Below are positions 28,346 to 36,603 of a DNA stretch of 64,000 bases, one piece after another. A program made the position numbers and the translations under genes. The notes beneath the pieces are model-generated. The model was not told the origin of the DNA, did no database searches, and saw only the letters and a list, made by a program, of their open reading frames with translations. How positions within the stretch are numbered: the stretch's first letter is position 1; every line of letters starts with the position of its first letter. Source of the stretch: Humibacter sp049446075 (GTDB taxonomy: Bacteria; Actinomycetota; Actinomycetes; Actinomycetales; Microbacteriaceae); contig NZ_JBMSEB010000002.1 in assembly GCF_049446075.1 (NCBI RefSeq), positions 310,001-374,000 of the forward strand, given 5' to 3'.

Positions 28346-28656
28346 TCTGACGACTCTTCGCCCGCGTCGCAGCTGATCCACCGAGACCCGAGGACCGACC
28401 GTCCATTGTCCCGGCACAGCAGCCAACGAGACCTCTGTCTCGAACCGACGCACCGGAAGCCGCATCCATCTCGCAGGTTTCCGCACCGGCCCAAAGTGGC
28501 CCAGCACAGAATCGAACCAGACAGCTTCGACGGCACATCATCGAAGCTCTCAAGCCGAACAGGCGCGACCCACCAGGTACAGCGCGGAACGGGTTCGACA
28601 ATCTGCGCGCCAGCACACCCGGTTCATCGCATCATCATCTCGAGGACTTCACTCCC
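28346..28656 (+). other. Long untranslated leader with hairpin
   Basis: A 311-nt stretch between the leader peptide and the winged-helix gene, with no convincing coding sequence. It contains AGCTTCGA (28523-28530) and TCGAAGCT (28541-28548), a perfect 8-bp stem. Another TCGAA at 28512-28516 could compete for pairing. It may be the attenuator region acted on by ribosome position on the Cys codons. Confidence 0.5.
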
Positions 28657-29514
28657 ATGTCTCTTGCCACTGTCACCCCGCTGACCGACACCACCTCCAC
28701 CGACGATCGCCGAGCCAGGCCGGTCGCTCGTGTCACGACTCCACAGGTCTCGCCCGCCGTAGCGCCCGCGACTCAGCGTCCGACGCATCCGCGCCGCGTT
28801 CACCCCGAGCAGCAGCAGCCACTGCAGCCGCTCCCCGTGCAGCAGCGGGTCACTCGCACGGATGCTCCCCCGGTTGAGGATGCCCCTGCCCCCGTGCGCA
28901 TCAAGGCTGTACCCTCCGGCACGAGGGCCCGCGGATTCGCGATCTACGTCGGATTCGACGAAGACAAGGCGGCCGCCGCCGGAACGGATCTCGGCCACGT
29001 GGTCGAGGCGCTCAAGCGGCTCGCCGCCGAGATCGCCCCCGGGTCGGAGACCTACGCGGCGGTTGCACTGGCGCCCGAGACCGCAGGAGGCCGCGACATC
29101 GACGTGGTTCGGCTCGCCCTGCAGGATCCCGCCGCCGTCGCCCGCAGCCGCCAGGCTGCCGACCCCGCACAGGATCGCGCAACAGGCGTCGTGGTCGACA
29201 TCTCGCGCAAGCGCCTCCTGCTCGACAACGACCCCATCCCGCTCACCTACAAGGAATTCGAGCTGCTGCAGTACCTCGTACTGCGCGAGGGTCGCACCAT
29301 CGACCGCGCGGAGCTCATCTCCTCGCTCTGGCAGGCGGGCGACGACGACGTTCCCAACGAGCGCACGATCGACGTGCACATCCGTCGCCTCCGCTCCAAG
29401 CTCGGACGCTACGAAGACATCGTGCGCACCGTGCGTGGCGTCGGCTACCGGTTCGATCGCCACGCCGACGTCACCATTCGCCACGCAGGTGCACCCAGCC
29501 CCGATCTGTTTTGA
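28657..29514 (+). CDS. Winged-helix transcriptional regulator without receiver domain
   Basis: A 285-residue DNA-binding protein. The first 90 or so residues are disordered (Pro, Gln, Thr). A conserved-looking alpha/beta segment follows (about 92-150, 'GFAIYVGFDEDKAAAAGTDL'), and then an OmpR/PhoB-type winged helix from about 180: 'LTYKEFELLQYLVLREG', 'RTIDVHIRRLRSKLG' and 'VRTVRGVGYRF'. There is no phospho-receiver Asp domain, so it is not a standard response regulator; the N-terminal domain may sense a ligand. GAGGAC precedes the ATG. Its target is unknown; the Cys-rich leader suggests a link to sulfur or thiol status. Confidence 0.8.
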   Translation: MSLATVTPLTDTTSTDDRRARPVARVTTPQVSPAVAPATQRPTHPRRVHPEQQQPLQPLPVQQRVTRTDAPPVEDAPAPVRIKAVPSGTRARGFAIYVGFDEDKAAAAGTDLGHVVEALKRLAAEIAPGSETYAAVALAPETAGGRDIDVVRLALQDPAAVARSRQAADPAQDRATGVVVDISRKRLLLDNDPIPLTYKEFELLQYLVLREGRTIDRAELISSLWQAGDDDVPNERTIDVHIRRLRSKLGRYEDIVRTVRGVGYRFDRHADVTIRHAGAPSPDLF

Positions 29515-29519
29515 TTTGT

Positions 29520-29915
29520 GCGCCGCGCGAGCGGCGGCGCACCGCAGTTGGCAGAGCAGACGGTCCCGATCGATGCGCCGTCGCGGCCGCCGCATCGGCT
29601 AGCGTGTTGCGCTCTCGAGACGGCTGGGTTGCCCCGGTCCCTAGCGCCGCGCGAGCGGCGGCGCACCGCAGTCGGCAGAACACGTGGCCGGGATCGATGC
29701 GCCGTCGCGGCCGCCGCATCGGCTAGCGTGTTGCGCTCTCGAGACGGCTGGGTTGCCCCGGTCCCTAGCGCCGCGCGAGCGGCGGCGCACCGCAGTTGGC
29801 AGAGCAGACGGTCCGGATCGATGCGCCGTCGCGGCCGCCGCATCGGCTAGCGTCTCGCGTTCCTGAGACGGTTGCGTTGCCCCACTCCTTTGCGCCGCGC
29901 GAGCGGGGGCGCCGG
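29520..29915 (+). repeat. Tandem array of repeat family A, 124-bp period
   Basis: Three full units start at 29520, 29644 and 29768, and a partial fourth at 29892. Each begins with the core hairpin arms GCGCCGC and GCGGCGC, continues through ACCGCAG and GGCAGA, and contains GCATCGGCTAGCG with GTTGCG or a variant. The array fills the 418-bp gap between the convergent winged-helix and SDR genes. No gene is evident in it. The same element in the same module order is at 1563-1798. Confidence 0.92.
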
Positions 29916-29932
29916 GTCAGCGGCGGCGGCGG

Positions 29933-30844
29933 TCAGCGGAGGGCAAAGCCTCCGTCGGAGGTGAGTACCTGGCCCACGATCCAGCGCGCATCGGGCGAGG
30001 ACAGCCAACCGATCAGGCGGGCCACGTCCTCCGGTTGACCGAACCGGCCGAACGGCATCGACGTCAGCACGTCTGCGACCGTGTCTGCCGAGCGGTCGCT
30101 CGTGTCGGCGTCCAGGTAACCGGTGTTGACGGGACCGGGGTTGACGGTGTTCAGCAGGATGCCGCGCGGCAGCAACTCCGCCGCCACCGTGGGCGTGACC
30201 CCGGCAAGAGCCGCCTTGCTCGCCGCGTACGCGACCTCGCCTGGCATGGGTCCCGAGTGCTGGCCCGACGTCATCCAGATGACGCGGCCCGTCGCGAACT
30301 CGTCGACCGGTACGGCCACCCGCTCGCGTTCGCCAGGCGCCGCTGCATGCTGCGCATCCCTCTGCCCGCCCTCGTGCTCGCGCCCGCCGCCGAACTGCTC
30401 CGCGAACCAGCGTGTGAGCAGCAGTGTGGAGCGGGTGTTCACGTCGTAGTGGCCGGAGATCTTCTGCGCGGTCATGTCGAAGATCGACCCGTCGCCGCCG
30501 CTGCGCGCGTGGTTGCAGACCAGGATGTCGACGCGTCCCAGCGCGCGCACCGCTTCGTCGATCACGCGCGAGGGGGCATACGGGTCGGAGAGGTCCTCGG
30601 CGATGTCACCGAATCGTGCTTCGGGCGCGAGGTGCTCGCGGATGCCGGCGCGCACGGCATCCAGATCGTCGCTACCCCACGGCTGGTCCGCGTCGTGCGC
30701 AGCGTGGTGCTGGATGAACACGCTCGCGCCCAACTCGGCCAGCCGGCACGCAACGGCGTATCCGATACCGCGGCGGCGAGAGACACCCGTGACGACTGCG
30801 GCGTGGCCGGCCAGCGAATGGTTCGGCGGCAGGTTGTCTGTCAT
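29933..30844 (-). CDS. SDR family oxidoreductase with hydrophilic insertion
   Basis: NAD(P)-dependent short-chain dehydrogenase of 303 residues. The cofactor motif TGVSRRRGIG is at 19-28, the active-site Ser region 'VIWMTSGQHSG' near 190, and the catalytic YAASK at 206-210. Then 'NTVNPGPVNTGY' and the C-terminal 'TSDGGFALR' follow. A hydrophilic Gly/Glu/Arg/His-rich insertion at about 152-186, just before the Ser strand, is absent from ordinary family members of about 250 residues. The ATG follows GGAAGG, and a TAGGCT box lies 8 nt upstream. The substrate is unknown. Confidence 0.88.
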   Translation of the reverse strand: MTDNLPPNHSLAGHAAVVTGVSRRRGIGYAVACRLAELGASVFIQHHAAHDADQPWGSDDLDAVRAGIREHLAPEARFGDIAEDLSDPYAPSRVIDEAVRALGRVDILVCNHARSGGDGSIFDMTAQKISGHYDVNTRSTLLLTRWFAEQFGGGREHEGGQRDAQHAAAPGERERVAVPVDEFATGRVIWMTSGQHSGPMPGEVAYAASKAALAGVTPTVAAELLPRGILLNTVNPGPVNTGYLDADTSDRSADTVADVLTSMPFGRFGQPEDVARLIGWLSSPDARWIVGQVLTSDGGFALR

Positions 30845-31052
30845 GACCTTCCAGCCTAGGGCGAAGGAGCCACGGGCAGATGAGGCAAGGCCCAAGGAGC
30901 GTGGGCTGTTCTGGCTTGCTGTCGCCCAACAGCGGTTGAGCCCGCGCGCCGTGGAAGCAGCTTGCGGTGTTCACCGCGACGTCACGGGCGAGGCGTAGCG
31001 TCGAAGGCGACGACCGTTCGCGACGGCGGACGGTGGATAGGCGGGAGGCGCC

Positions 31053-32690
31053 ATGGCCACAACCCAGCAGCAGGTGCAGCACGTCATCGACGAACACCTG
31101 AACGAGTTCGAGCTGCCAGGCGTGCTCAGTGTGCGCGCCGGATTCCGCATGCGCGACGGCTGGATCACCGGCGAGCGGGCCGTCGTCGTGACGGTCGCTC
31201 CCGTTCGCCCGGCCGGCACATCGGCGGTCACGACATTGCCCACGGAGGTCGGTGGGGTACCCGTAGACGTTCGCACCGCGTCGTCCGCTAAAGCGGCGCA
31301 GTTGACGGGCGTCAGCACACGCACGGCGGGGGGCGAACAGCGGCGACTCGCTCCCGATCAGGGTGCCGTGCCCGTGTTCCCCACCGAGCACGCGATCGCG
31401 TCCGACCAGCACGCGACCTACGAAGCGGTCGCCGCGACCGGCGCCGGCGCTGCCACGGTGACCGGGCATCCACTGCAGACGGATGCCGCTGCCACGAAAG
31501 AGCGCATCGACTACACGGCGCCGAGCGGGGAGCCGCTGCAGCCGGTGAGCGGTGACATCCAACTCGAGCTCAGCGCCAGCCCGGATGCCGGCTGGCCGGT
31601 GCTCGCCCAGTTCCTGTCCGGCACGCAGAAGACCCTCACCGTGGGCCTCTACGACTTCACCTCCGCGCACGTGCTGACCCGGTTCGAACAGGCGGCGGCC
31701 GGCAAGGGTGTCGTGTTCGTGCTCGACCACCCGGCGAAGAATCCCACCGCGGACCAGACGGACGACGACACCGTCGCCGCCCTTCGAAGCTCGCTCGGCA
31801 CGGGCTTCGATCAGGCGTGGGCGCTCGAGCGCGCTGACCCGCACGCGGCCGCCTGGATCTATCCGTCGGCCTATCACATCAAGGTCGCAGTACGGGATTC
31901 GAGCGCAGTGTGGCTCTCGAGCGGCAACTGGAACAACTCCAACCAGCCGGACATCGACCCCGTGCACGTTCCGGCGGACGCCGCAGAGGCACGCACGCGC
32001 GACCGGGACTGGCACGTCGTGATCCACGACGAAACGCTCGCGAACGTGTTCGAGGCGTACTTGAAGCACGACCACACGGTCGCCTCGCAGCATCAGGCGG
32101 CATCCCCGGCATCTGCCGCTCTCGATGCCGTGCAGCTGGTTCAGCCGCTGGTGCAGACTCCGCCCTTCAAGAACTTCACCGCGCCGGAGACCCTGACCGA
32201 TCACATGACGATCACACCCGTACTCACGCCCGACCCCGGTGTCTACGCGGATGCCGTGCGTTCGCTGATCGAATCCGCGACGGCATCCCTGCACCTCCAG
32301 TTCCAGTACATCGAGCCGCCCTCCACCAAGACGGCGGCCTCCGCAGGCTTCTCCGCCCTCATCGACGCGGTGATCGCGCGACAGAACGCCGGTGTCGAGG
32401 TGCACATCATCATGAGCCAGTACGAGACAGCCGGATACCTGGAGCAGCTGCAGCAACTCGGACTCGATGTCGTACACAACGTGAAGCTGCAGAACAACGT
32501 GCACAACAAGGGCATCGTCGTCGACGGGGCGCGCACGCTCGTGAGCAGCCAGAACTGGTCGACGGCGGGCACACTGCAGAACCGTGATGCCGGCGTCATC
32601 ATCGATAGCGCGCGCGTCGCCGCGTACTTCGACGCGATCTTCCAGCACGACTGGGAGAACCTCGCCAGGCAGCAGGCACACGAAGACTGA
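31053..32690 (+). CDS. Phospholipase D-like protein with two HKD motifs
   Basis: A 545-residue member of the PLD superfamily. Both catalytic HxKx4D motifs are complete: His275-Lys277-Asp282 ('YHIKVAVRD') followed by 'WLSSGNWNNSN', and His484-Lys486-Asp491 ('VHNKGIVVD') followed by 'LVSSQNWSTAG'. The first 150 residues form a separate N-terminal region that I do not recognise. There is no signal peptide, so it should act in the cytoplasm, as a phosphodiesterase on nucleic acid, lipid or another phosphodiester. GGGAGG precedes the ATG. No operon partner. Confidence 0.87.
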   Translation: MATTQQQVQHVIDEHLNEFELPGVLSVRAGFRMRDGWITGERAVVVTVAPVRPAGTSAVTTLPTEVGGVPVDVRTASSAKAAQLTGVSTRTAGGEQRRLAPDQGAVPVFPTEHAIASDQHATYEAVAATGAGAATVTGHPLQTDAAATKERIDYTAPSGEPLQPVSGDIQLELSASPDAGWPVLAQFLSGTQKTLTVGLYDFTSAHVLTRFEQAAAGKGVVFVLDHPAKNPTADQTDDDTVAALRSSLGTGFDQAWALERADPHAAAWIYPSAYHIKVAVRDSSAVWLSSGNWNNSNQPDIDPVHVPADAAEARTRDRDWHVVIHDETLANVFEAYLKHDHTVASQHQAASPASAALDAVQLVQPLVQTPPFKNFTAPETLTDHMTITPVLTPDPGVYADAVRSLIESATASLHLQFQYIEPPSTKTAASAGFSALIDAVIARQNAGVEVHIIMSQYETAGYLEQLQQLGLDVVHNVKLQNNVHNKGIVVDGARTLVSSQNWSTAGTLQNRDAGVIIDSARVAAYFDAIFQHDWENLARQQAHED

Positions 32691-32700
32691 GGGGGGCTGG

Positions 32701-32782
32701 GGTTTCGATACGCCCGCTTCGCGGGCTACTCAACCCGCGGTGCGCACGCCTCGCGGGCTACTCTCCCGCGGTGGGGCGCCTC
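32701..32782. repeat. Palindromic repeat family B, between convergent genes
   Basis: One complete element (GGTTTCGATACGCCCGC ... GCGGGCTACTCAACC, about 32701-32735) followed by degenerate fragments with CGGGCTACTCTCCCGCGG repeated. It fills the gap between the PLD-like gene and the alpha-galactosidase, which face each other. Confidence 0.85.
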
Positions 32783-32786
32783 GCGG

Positions 32787-34085
32787 CTACTCTCCCGCGG
32801 CGGGCTCGAGGGCGTACCAGCGCACGCCGTGCTCGGGAACGGATGCGCGGATCATCCCGTCGCTCACGGTCGGATCCGCCTCGGTCCAAAGGTCTCGGAG
32901 GCGCCACTCGCCGAAGCGGTTCTCGCCGACGATCGACGAGACCGGTACCGAGACCTCTGAGCCACCGGCGACCGTCGAAAAGAGCGCGACGAAGTGCCGG
33001 TCGGGGTCTGCCGACCTCGCGGCCCACACGATGTGCTCGCCGCCCGAACGCGGCTCGCGCAGGATCTCGGCGCTGTCGCGGGCCTCGGAGAGAACCCTCC
33101 CCAGCCAGGGATTGGCGAGGAGTTCGACGGTGCGTCCGTCGCTCGATGGCAGGTCACCGCCCACCATGAGGGGCGAGCGCGCCATCACCCAGAGCGTGAG
33201 AACAGTGCGCTGTTCGTCGAGTGTGAGCAGGCTGTCGCGAGGCTCCCCGCGCTCGGCGCGCAGCCCGATCCGTCCTAGCGGAAGCATGTCGGCATCCGCC
33301 CAGCCACCTGGCTCCTGCAACGGTGCCCAGCGCGCAAGCCTGGCGAACTGCGCATACACGTCGTCCCACCTGTCCCACAGGTCGTCGGAGATTCGCCACA
33401 TTTGCGCATTGGCGCGAAGGTGGTCGAGATGCCGTGTCGAGAGACCGGTTCCGGGTGAGAGCGAGAGCACGATAGGGCGCCGCGAGCGGGCGATCGCCCG
33501 CGAAAACGCCTCGATCTCTTCCGCGTGATACGGCGCCAACATGTCGTCCACCTTGAGGTAGTCGATGCCCCACTCGGCGTACTGCGCAACCTGCGCGTCG
33601 TAGTACGCCTGCGCGCCCGGATGGGCATGGTTCAGCCCGTAGTTGTCGCGGTTCCATGGGCACACGCTCTGTACGTCTGCGACTTGCCGCGCGGTGTACT
33701 CCGTGCCGAAAACCGGAAGGTCGCGTTCCACCGCCTCACGTGGGATGCCCCGCATCACGTGGATGCCGAAGCGAAGTCCAAACTCGCGCACGGCACGGGC
33801 AAGAGGGCCGAACCCTGCGCCGTCGCCTGCCGACGGGAAACGGTTCGGCGTGGGAACGAGCCGGCCCCAGGCATCCATGGTCGGACGCAACGGCTCGTTG
33901 TAGCCATGCGCGTGGGCGAACGGGTCGAACCAGGCGGCATCGATGACGACAGTGTTCCAGCCTGCCGCAAGAAGCCGGTCGTGCATGAACTCCGCGTTCG
34001 CCAGCACCTCTGCTTCGGTGATCGTCGTTCCGTACGAATCCCAGCTGTTCCATCCCATGGGCGGCGTCGGGGCAAGAGCGGTCAC
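32787..34085 (-). CDS. Alpha-galactosidase, glycoside hydrolase family 27
   Basis: Retaining alpha-galactosidase (or related GH27 activity) of 432 residues. Family landmarks: TPPMGWNSWDSYG at the N-terminus (7-19), 'YLKVDDM' with the nucleophile Asp180, and 'WRISDDLWDRW' with the acid/base Asp234. No signal peptide is present, so it acts inside the cell on imported oligosaccharides. The GTG at 34085 follows GAGGA and gives the normal N-terminus. A longer upstream frame crosses the operator region. It is divergent from a CUT1 sugar transporter and shares two operators with it. Confidence 0.92.
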   Translation of the reverse strand: MTALAPTPPMGWNSWDSYGTTITEAEVLANAEFMHDRLLAAGWNTVVIDAAWFDPFAHAHGYNEPLRPTMDAWGRLVPTPNRFPSAGDGAGFGPLARAVREFGLRFGIHVMRGIPREAVERDLPVFGTEYTARQVADVQSVCPWNRDNYGLNHAHPGAQAYYDAQVAQYAEWGIDYLKVDDMLAPYHAEEIEAFSRAIARSRRPIVLSLSPGTGLSTRHLDHLRANAQMWRISDDLWDRWDDVYAQFARLARWAPLQEPGGWADADMLPLGRIGLRAERGEPRDSLLTLDEQRTVLTLWVMARSPLMVGGDLPSSDGRTVELLANPWLGRVLSEARDSAEILREPRSGGEHIVWAARSADPDRHFVALFSTVAGGSEVSVPVSSIVGENRFGEWRLRDLWTEADPTVSDGMIRASVPEHGVRWYALEPAAGE

Positions 34086-34163
34086 GGGGGTCCTCGTCGT
34101 CGTGGTTCCGGGGTGGTGGACAAGTGCAGGCTGCCGAAAGAGTAGGCCCACATAGAACCCTCG

Positions 34164-34175
34164 TGCAACGTTGCA
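34164..34175. promoter_or_regulatory. LacI-type operator, copy 1
   Basis: Perfect 12-bp palindrome TGCAACGTTGCA with central CG, 79 bp before the alpha-galactosidase start. The second identical site is 65 bp away. Confidence 0.82.
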
Positions 34176-34228
34176 AGAAAAACCCGTTCGCCTATTGCGC
34201 TTCGATCCGGCGCTGTGCTTTTCTTTCT

Positions 34229-34240
34229 TGCAACGTTGCA
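34229..34240. promoter_or_regulatory. LacI-type operator, copy 2
   Basis: Second perfect TGCAACGTTGCA, 117 bp before the CUT1 binding-protein start. Both copies are flanked by A/T-rich sequence (AAGAAA, TTTCTT). The likely protein is the LacI regulator encoded downstream at 37597-38613. Confidence 0.82.
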
Positions 34241-34356
34241 GGAACCGTTCGTCCGACCGCTTCCTGCTCGAAGGGACGCCCCGAACCGGGGCGCTCACCT
34301 AAACCGGCCGCAGTGTCGCGCGCCGGACACGTATTCCGCATTGGAGGGGAATCATC

Positions 34357-35631
34357 GTGAGAAGAAAGTCCCGTCTGGCCGCAGCAGCGGCCGCGACACT
34401 GGCCGTCGCCGTCGCTCTTGTCGGCTGCTCGTCAAACAACTCGAGCGGATCGGCCGCGAACTCCGACATCACGTTGTGGTCGTTCACCGGCATCAATGCC
34501 AAAGCAGACGTGCAGGCGTACGAGAAGTCGCACCCAGGCGTGCACATCAAGCTGACCGAGGTCGGCAGCTCGACCGACACGGCCCAGGCACTGACCGCGG
34601 CACTGGCGGGCGGGAAGGTGCCGGACGTCGTGCTGATTCAGGCTGCGGACCTGCCGAAGTTCGTCGAGAGCGCCGACAACTTCGTCGACCTCAACACGCT
34701 CGGGGCGAAGAAGATCTCGAAGGACTATGCCCCGGCCATCTGGTCGCAGTCGGTCGCCTCCGGCGGACAGGTGATCGGAGTGCCCACCGACGTGGGCGGC
34801 ATGGCTCTGTCGTACCGAAAGGACTTGTTCGCTGCCGCGGGCCTCCCAACCGATCCCGACCAGGTGAGCGCCCTGATGCCCACCTGGCAGGACTTCCTCA
34901 AGGTCGGCAAGGAGTACACCCAGAAGACGGGCAAGCCGTTCATCGACAACGCAGAGACCTCGATCTTCTACCAGGCCATCGGTCAGGTGTCCGAGCAGTT
35001 CTACGACAACAAGACCCGCAAGCTCGACTACCAGAACGACCAGATCAAGTCGGCGTTCAAACTCGCGCTGACCGGGGTGACCGACGGCATCACCGCCAAC
35101 CTGACCTCCTTCTCCACCGGGTGGAGTGCCGGGCTGCAGAAGGGCGCCTTCGCCGCAGTGGCAACGCCGTCATGGATGCTCGGCTCGGTCAAGAGCAACG
35201 CGCCTGACACGAAGGGCGATTGGGCCATCGCAAAGATCCCGGGGGTGTCGGGCAACTGGGGCGGCAGCTACCTCGCGATCCCGAAGCGCGCGGCGCATCC
35301 GCAAGCAGCCTGGGACTACATCAAGAACTCGCAGTCGCCGTCGTCGCAACTGAACCACTTCCTCGACAGCGGTGCTCTTCCGACCACGGTCGCCAACTAC
35401 ACGAATCCCAAACTGCTGCAGAAGACCGATCCGTTCTTCTCCGACGCTCCCGTCGGCAAGATCTTCACCGAATCGATCACGGGCCTGAAGCCGTTCTACG
35501 TCGGACCCGACTCGGCACAGATCGGAACCGACTTCCTGAACGCCATCATCAATGTCGAGAACAAGAAGATCTCGGCTGATCAGGCGTGGGCGAGCGCGCT
35601 GAGCGCCATCAAACAGGACATCAGCAAGTAG
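34357..35631 (+). CDS. CUT1 ABC transporter sugar-binding lipoprotein
   Basis: Extracytoplasmic solute-binding protein family 1 of 424 residues, binding an oligosaccharide for import. The signal sequence ends in the lipobox LVGC (lipidated Cys24). 'ITLWSFTGINAKADVQAYEKSHPGV' is the typical first strand and helix. The GTG start follows GGAGGGGA. It is first in a rightward operon with two permeases, a LacI regulator and a GH43 enzyme, and divergent from the alpha-galactosidase, so a galactose-decorated oligosaccharide is a reasonable guess for its ligand. Confidence 0.92.
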   Translation: MRRKSRLAAAAAATLAVAVALVGCSSNNSSGSAANSDITLWSFTGINAKADVQAYEKSHPGVHIKLTEVGSSTDTAQALTAALAGGKVPDVVLIQAADLPKFVESADNFVDLNTLGAKKISKDYAPAIWSQSVASGGQVIGVPTDVGGMALSYRKDLFAAAGLPTDPDQVSALMPTWQDFLKVGKEYTQKTGKPFIDNAETSIFYQAIGQVSEQFYDNKTRKLDYQNDQIKSAFKLALTGVTDGITANLTSFSTGWSAGLQKGAFAAVATPSWMLGSVKSNAPDTKGDWAIAKIPGVSGNWGGSYLAIPKRAAHPQAAWDYIKNSQSPSSQLNHFLDSGALPTTVANYTNPKLLQKTDPFFSDAPVGKIFTESITGLKPFYVGPDSAQIGTDFLNAIINVENKKISADQAWASALSAIKQDISK

Positions 35632-35658
35632 CGGCCGGTTCGACTGCGAGGTTCACCA

Positions 35659-36603
35659 ATGACTACCGCTGCTCCTACGCTGGCGCGACCAGCGACCGCG
35701 CTCGGGCGCATCCGGGAAAGCATCCCCGAACGATTCGCTCCCTACGCGTACATCGCGCCGTTCTTCATCCTGTTCGCCGTGTTCGGCCTGTTCCCGCTGG
35801 CCTTCACCTTCGTCATTTCGCTCTTCGACTGGAATCCCATCGGCACGAAGACGTTCGTCGGACTCGACAATTTCGGCACACTGCTCTCGGACACGAGGTT
35901 CTGGAACGCGGCAGGCAACACGCTGTCGATCTGGTTGATGTCGACCATCCCCCAGTTGCTCATCGCGCTGGCGCTCGCTCACCTGCTGCACGCAGCGCGC
36001 ATGCGTTTCGCGAACTTCTTCCGGATGTCGTTGCTCATTCCGTACATCACCTCGATCGCGGCGACAGCCATCGTGTTCTCGCAGCTGTTCGACGCGCACT
36101 ACGGTCTGGTCAACTGGGTCCTGAGCCTGTTCGGCGGCAACCCCGTCAACTGGCTCGCTGGGCGGCTGTCGAGTCAGTTCGTGATCGCGGTCATGATCAT
36201 CTGGCGATGGGTCGGTTACACGACACTGCTCTACCTGGCTGGGCTGCAGTCCATTCCGCGTGAGATGTATGAAGCCGCCTCGGTCGACGGTGCTGGAGGG
36301 TGGCGGCAGTTCACCTCCATCACCGTGCCGTCGCTGCGGCCCATCATCATCTTCACGGTCATCACATCGACCATCGGCGGCCTGCAGATCTTCACGGAGC
36401 CCCTCCTCGTGAACACGGGCTCATCGCTCACCTGCGGTGCAGCGCGGCAATGCCAGACGCTGACTCTGTATTTGTACGAGCAAGCGTTCGGCGACTACAA
36501 GTTCGGCTACGGGGCGGCGATCGGCGTAGCGCTCTTCGTCATGGTCGTCGTGATCGCCGCCATCAACTTCGCGTTGTCCACACGGTTGCGGGGGTCGCAC
36601 TGA
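35659..36603 (+). CDS. CUT1 ABC transporter permease, MalF type
   Basis: Membrane subunit of 314 residues with about six helices and the cytoplasmic EAA loop 'EAASVDGAGGWRQFTSITVPSL', which contacts the ATPase. 'YAYIAPFFILFAVFGLFPL' is the usual first helix. GAGGT lies before the ATG. Its TGA overlaps the ATG of the second permease by one base. Confidence 0.93.
   Translation: MTTAAPTLARPATALGRIRESIPERFAPYAYIAPFFILFAVFGLFPLAFTFVISLFDWNPIGTKTFVGLDNFGTLLSDTRFWNAAGNTLSIWLMSTIPQLLIALALAHLLHAARMRFANFFRMSLLIPYITSIAATAIVFSQLFDAHYGLVNWVLSLFGGNPVNWLAGRLSSQFVIAVMIIWRWVGYTTLLYLAGLQSIPREMYEAASVDGAGGWRQFTSITVPSLRPIIIFTVITSTIGGLQIFTEPLLVNTGSSLTCGAARQCQTLTLYLYEQAFGDYKFGYGAAIGVALFVMVVVIAAINFALSTRLRGSH

Noticed and set aside
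29520..29915. Array of 124-bp repeats as CRISPR or as repetitive protein gene
   Set aside because: There are no unique spacers and no frame with a start signal; the units match an intergenic repeat elsewhere.
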